Part shown: positions 9,065 through 10,132 of the stretch, in pieces
Layout of the letters: every line of letters begins with the position of its first letter
How positions within the stretch are numbered: position 1 is the stretch's first letter
The notes under the pieces: model-generated
What the model was told of the DNA's origin: nothing
The model's database searches: none
Seen by the model: only the letters and a program-made list of their open reading frames with translations
Program-made: the position numbers and the translations under genes
Source: Deltaproteobacteria bacterium
Lineage (GTDB): Bacteria; Desulfobacterota_E; Deferrimicrobia; Deferrimicrobiales; Deferrimicrobiaceae
Direction: 5' to 3'
DNA length: 10,132 nt
Assembly (NCBI GenBank): GCA_023489025.1
Contig: JAMDCN010000115.1
Span: 1,212-11,343, forward strand

Positions 9065-10132
9065 ATGTCAAAACAACGCATTCTGATCATTGCTCCTGAT
9101 CCGGGAGCCATCGCGTTAAAAGTCCGGAAGTCCGCCTTCGCCGACATCCCGGTGACGGTCCTCTCCGATTGGGACAAGGGAGCGGCTGTCCTCGCCAAGG
9201 AAAACTTCGCCGTGATCGTCGCCAGGAAGTTCTCCAAGCGGCAAAGCGCCGAGGAATTCGTCCGAGGCATTCTGCAGCTTGCCCCCAAGACCCCCCTGAT
9301 CCTGATCCTGCCCAAGAAAGGCGGGCCGTCCGTTCTGGGGGCCCTGCGCGGGGGGGCTTCGGAAATTCTCTTCGAGGAGAACCTGGACGGGGAGCTGATT
9401 TCCACGCTGGAGAAGTATCTCTTTCAGGGATACGGACTGCTCCGCAAGACCTCTCTGGACGAACTGTTCGACTACTGCTTCCCGGTCATCACCACAACCG
9501 ACATGGACCTGTTGTCCCTGACCGTGATCGAGATGTTCAAGGAGTCCCTGGGGGGCTCCTTCGGCGTCCTGTTCCGCGAGCAGGAAGGGAGGGGATCCGG
9601 GTATTCCATCGTCGCCGCCGCAGGGTTCCCCGACGACTCGCTCGCGGGAATCTTCCTGCTCCGCTTCGGCGGGGCCATGGTCCGGAAGAGCGGCCCGGTT
9701 CCCTCGGTTTTTTCGGCCGACCTGCTGGGGACCCTCCGGCCGGAGGACGATGCCGCGCTGGGAGAGAACCGGACATTCTTCACGATCCGGTTCGACCTGT
9801 CCCCGGGCTCGCAGATGTACGCCGTTCTCACCATGCGGGGCACTCCCGGCGTCGACGTCCTCGACAGCCCGTTCCTGAACTTCTTCTACCGCCAGGCCCG
9901 GTTTGCGCTGCTGAACGCCGAGCGCAGCGTCCAGACGCAGAACCTGATCTACATCGACGATCTCACGAAGCTGTACAACAGCCGCTACCTGAACGTCGTG
10001 CTGGACAGGGAGCTCAAGCGGTCCGAGCGGTACCGGAACTTCTTCTCGGTCCTCTTCATGGACGTGGACTTCTTCAAGCGCGTGAACGACGCCTACGGCC
10101 ACCTGGTGGGCAGCCGGGTCCTGGTGGAAGTC
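9065..10132 (+). CDS. GGDEF-domain nucleotide cyclase, partial at the 3' end (candidate Hypr/cGAMP-type)
   Basis: This frame stays open to the last base (356 codons visible), so the gene is cut by the window. Residues about 5-118 look like a response-regulator receiver fold that has lost its chemistry: the aspartate expected after strand 3 is replaced in FAVIVARKF (48-56), and the usual Lys-Pro near strand 5 is Glu-Glu (104-105). Residues about 125-285 may be a GAF-like sensor; this part is weakly supported. A linker helix leads into the first half of a GGDEF domain: DDLTKLYNSRY (298-308), metal-binding D333 in FMDVDFFK, N341 in KRVNDAYGH. Such domains fuse two nucleotides into a cyclic dinucleotide second messenger. 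The guanine-contacting Asp of GHxxGD is Ser350 here, as in Hypr enzymes that make 3',3'-cGAMP. The GG(D/E)EF motif and inhibitory site lie beyond the edge. The start is ATG 9065, with GAGGAA directly before it and an in-frame stop at 9041. It may be co-transcribed with comEC. Confidence 0.9.
   Translation, partial: MSKQRILIIAPDPGAIALKVRKSAFADIPVTVLSDWDKGAAVLAKENFAVIVARKFSKRQSAEEFVRGILQLAPKTPLILILPKKGGPSVLGALRGGASEILFEENLDGELISTLEKYLFQGYGLLRKTSLDELFDYCFPVITTTDMDLLSLTVIEMFKESLGGSFGVLFREQEGRGSGYSIVAAAGFPDDSLAGIFLLRFGGAMVRKSGPVPSVFSADLLGTLRPEDDAALGENRTFFTIRFDLSPGSQMYAVLTMRGTPGVDVLDSPFLNFFYRQARFALLNAERSVQTQNLIYIDDLTKLYNSRYLNVVLDRELKRSERYRNFFSVLFMDVDFFKRVNDAYGHLVGSRVLVEV

Overview
The window is high-G+C bacterial chromosome, densely coded and entirely on the + strand: five protein genes (one running off the right edge) and one long intergenic stretch. 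No phage, transposase, CRISPR, rRNA or convincing tRNA gene is visible. The gene set fits a free-living Gram-negative from the deltaproteobacterial (Desulfobacterota/Geobacter-like) side. That placement rests on gene content and the style of the GGDEF protein, not on any marker gene, and is moderate at best.

Layout. Positions 1-60 hold part of a dispersed repeat, followed by a perfect TATAAT (88-93). uvrB (115-2106, TTG start) and uvrC (2111-3763) follow, four bases apart, as a nucleotide-excision-repair pair. UvrC is short: it stops 19 residues after its catalytic histidine and lacks the usual C-terminal helix-hairpin-helix domain. A 523-base gap (3764-4286) has no convincing gene. It carries inverted copies of the repeat seen upstream of uvrB, then a TTGACA promoter with a TGTATACA palindrome, leading to a monomeric-type NADP-dependent isocitrate dehydrogenase (4287-6518, TCA cycle). 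A 97-base gap with two hairpins precedes comEC (6616-9018), the inner-membrane DNA-uptake channel with its metallo-beta-lactamase domain. Forty-six bases later starts a diguanylate-cyclase-type signalling protein (9065 to the window end, still open), with a degenerate receiver domain, a GAF-like middle and the first half of a GGDEF domain.

How they work together: uvrB and uvrC are one functional unit. The isocitrate dehydrogenase appears to be a stand-alone transcription unit. comEC and the GGDEF gene may be co-transcribed, though their functions are not obviously linked.

The most interesting point is in the last gene. The residue that in canonical diguanylate cyclases is the guanine-reading aspartate (PleD D344, the D of GHxxGD) is a serine here. 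That is the signature described for 'Hypr' GGDEF enzymes, which make the hybrid dinucleotide 3',3'-cGAMP (GacA of Geobacter). The GG(D/E)EF motif itself lies beyond the window. The second point is a dispersed, partly inverted repeat family next to the promoters of uvrB and icd, whose inner copy begins about 37 bases after the stop of the shortened uvrC.
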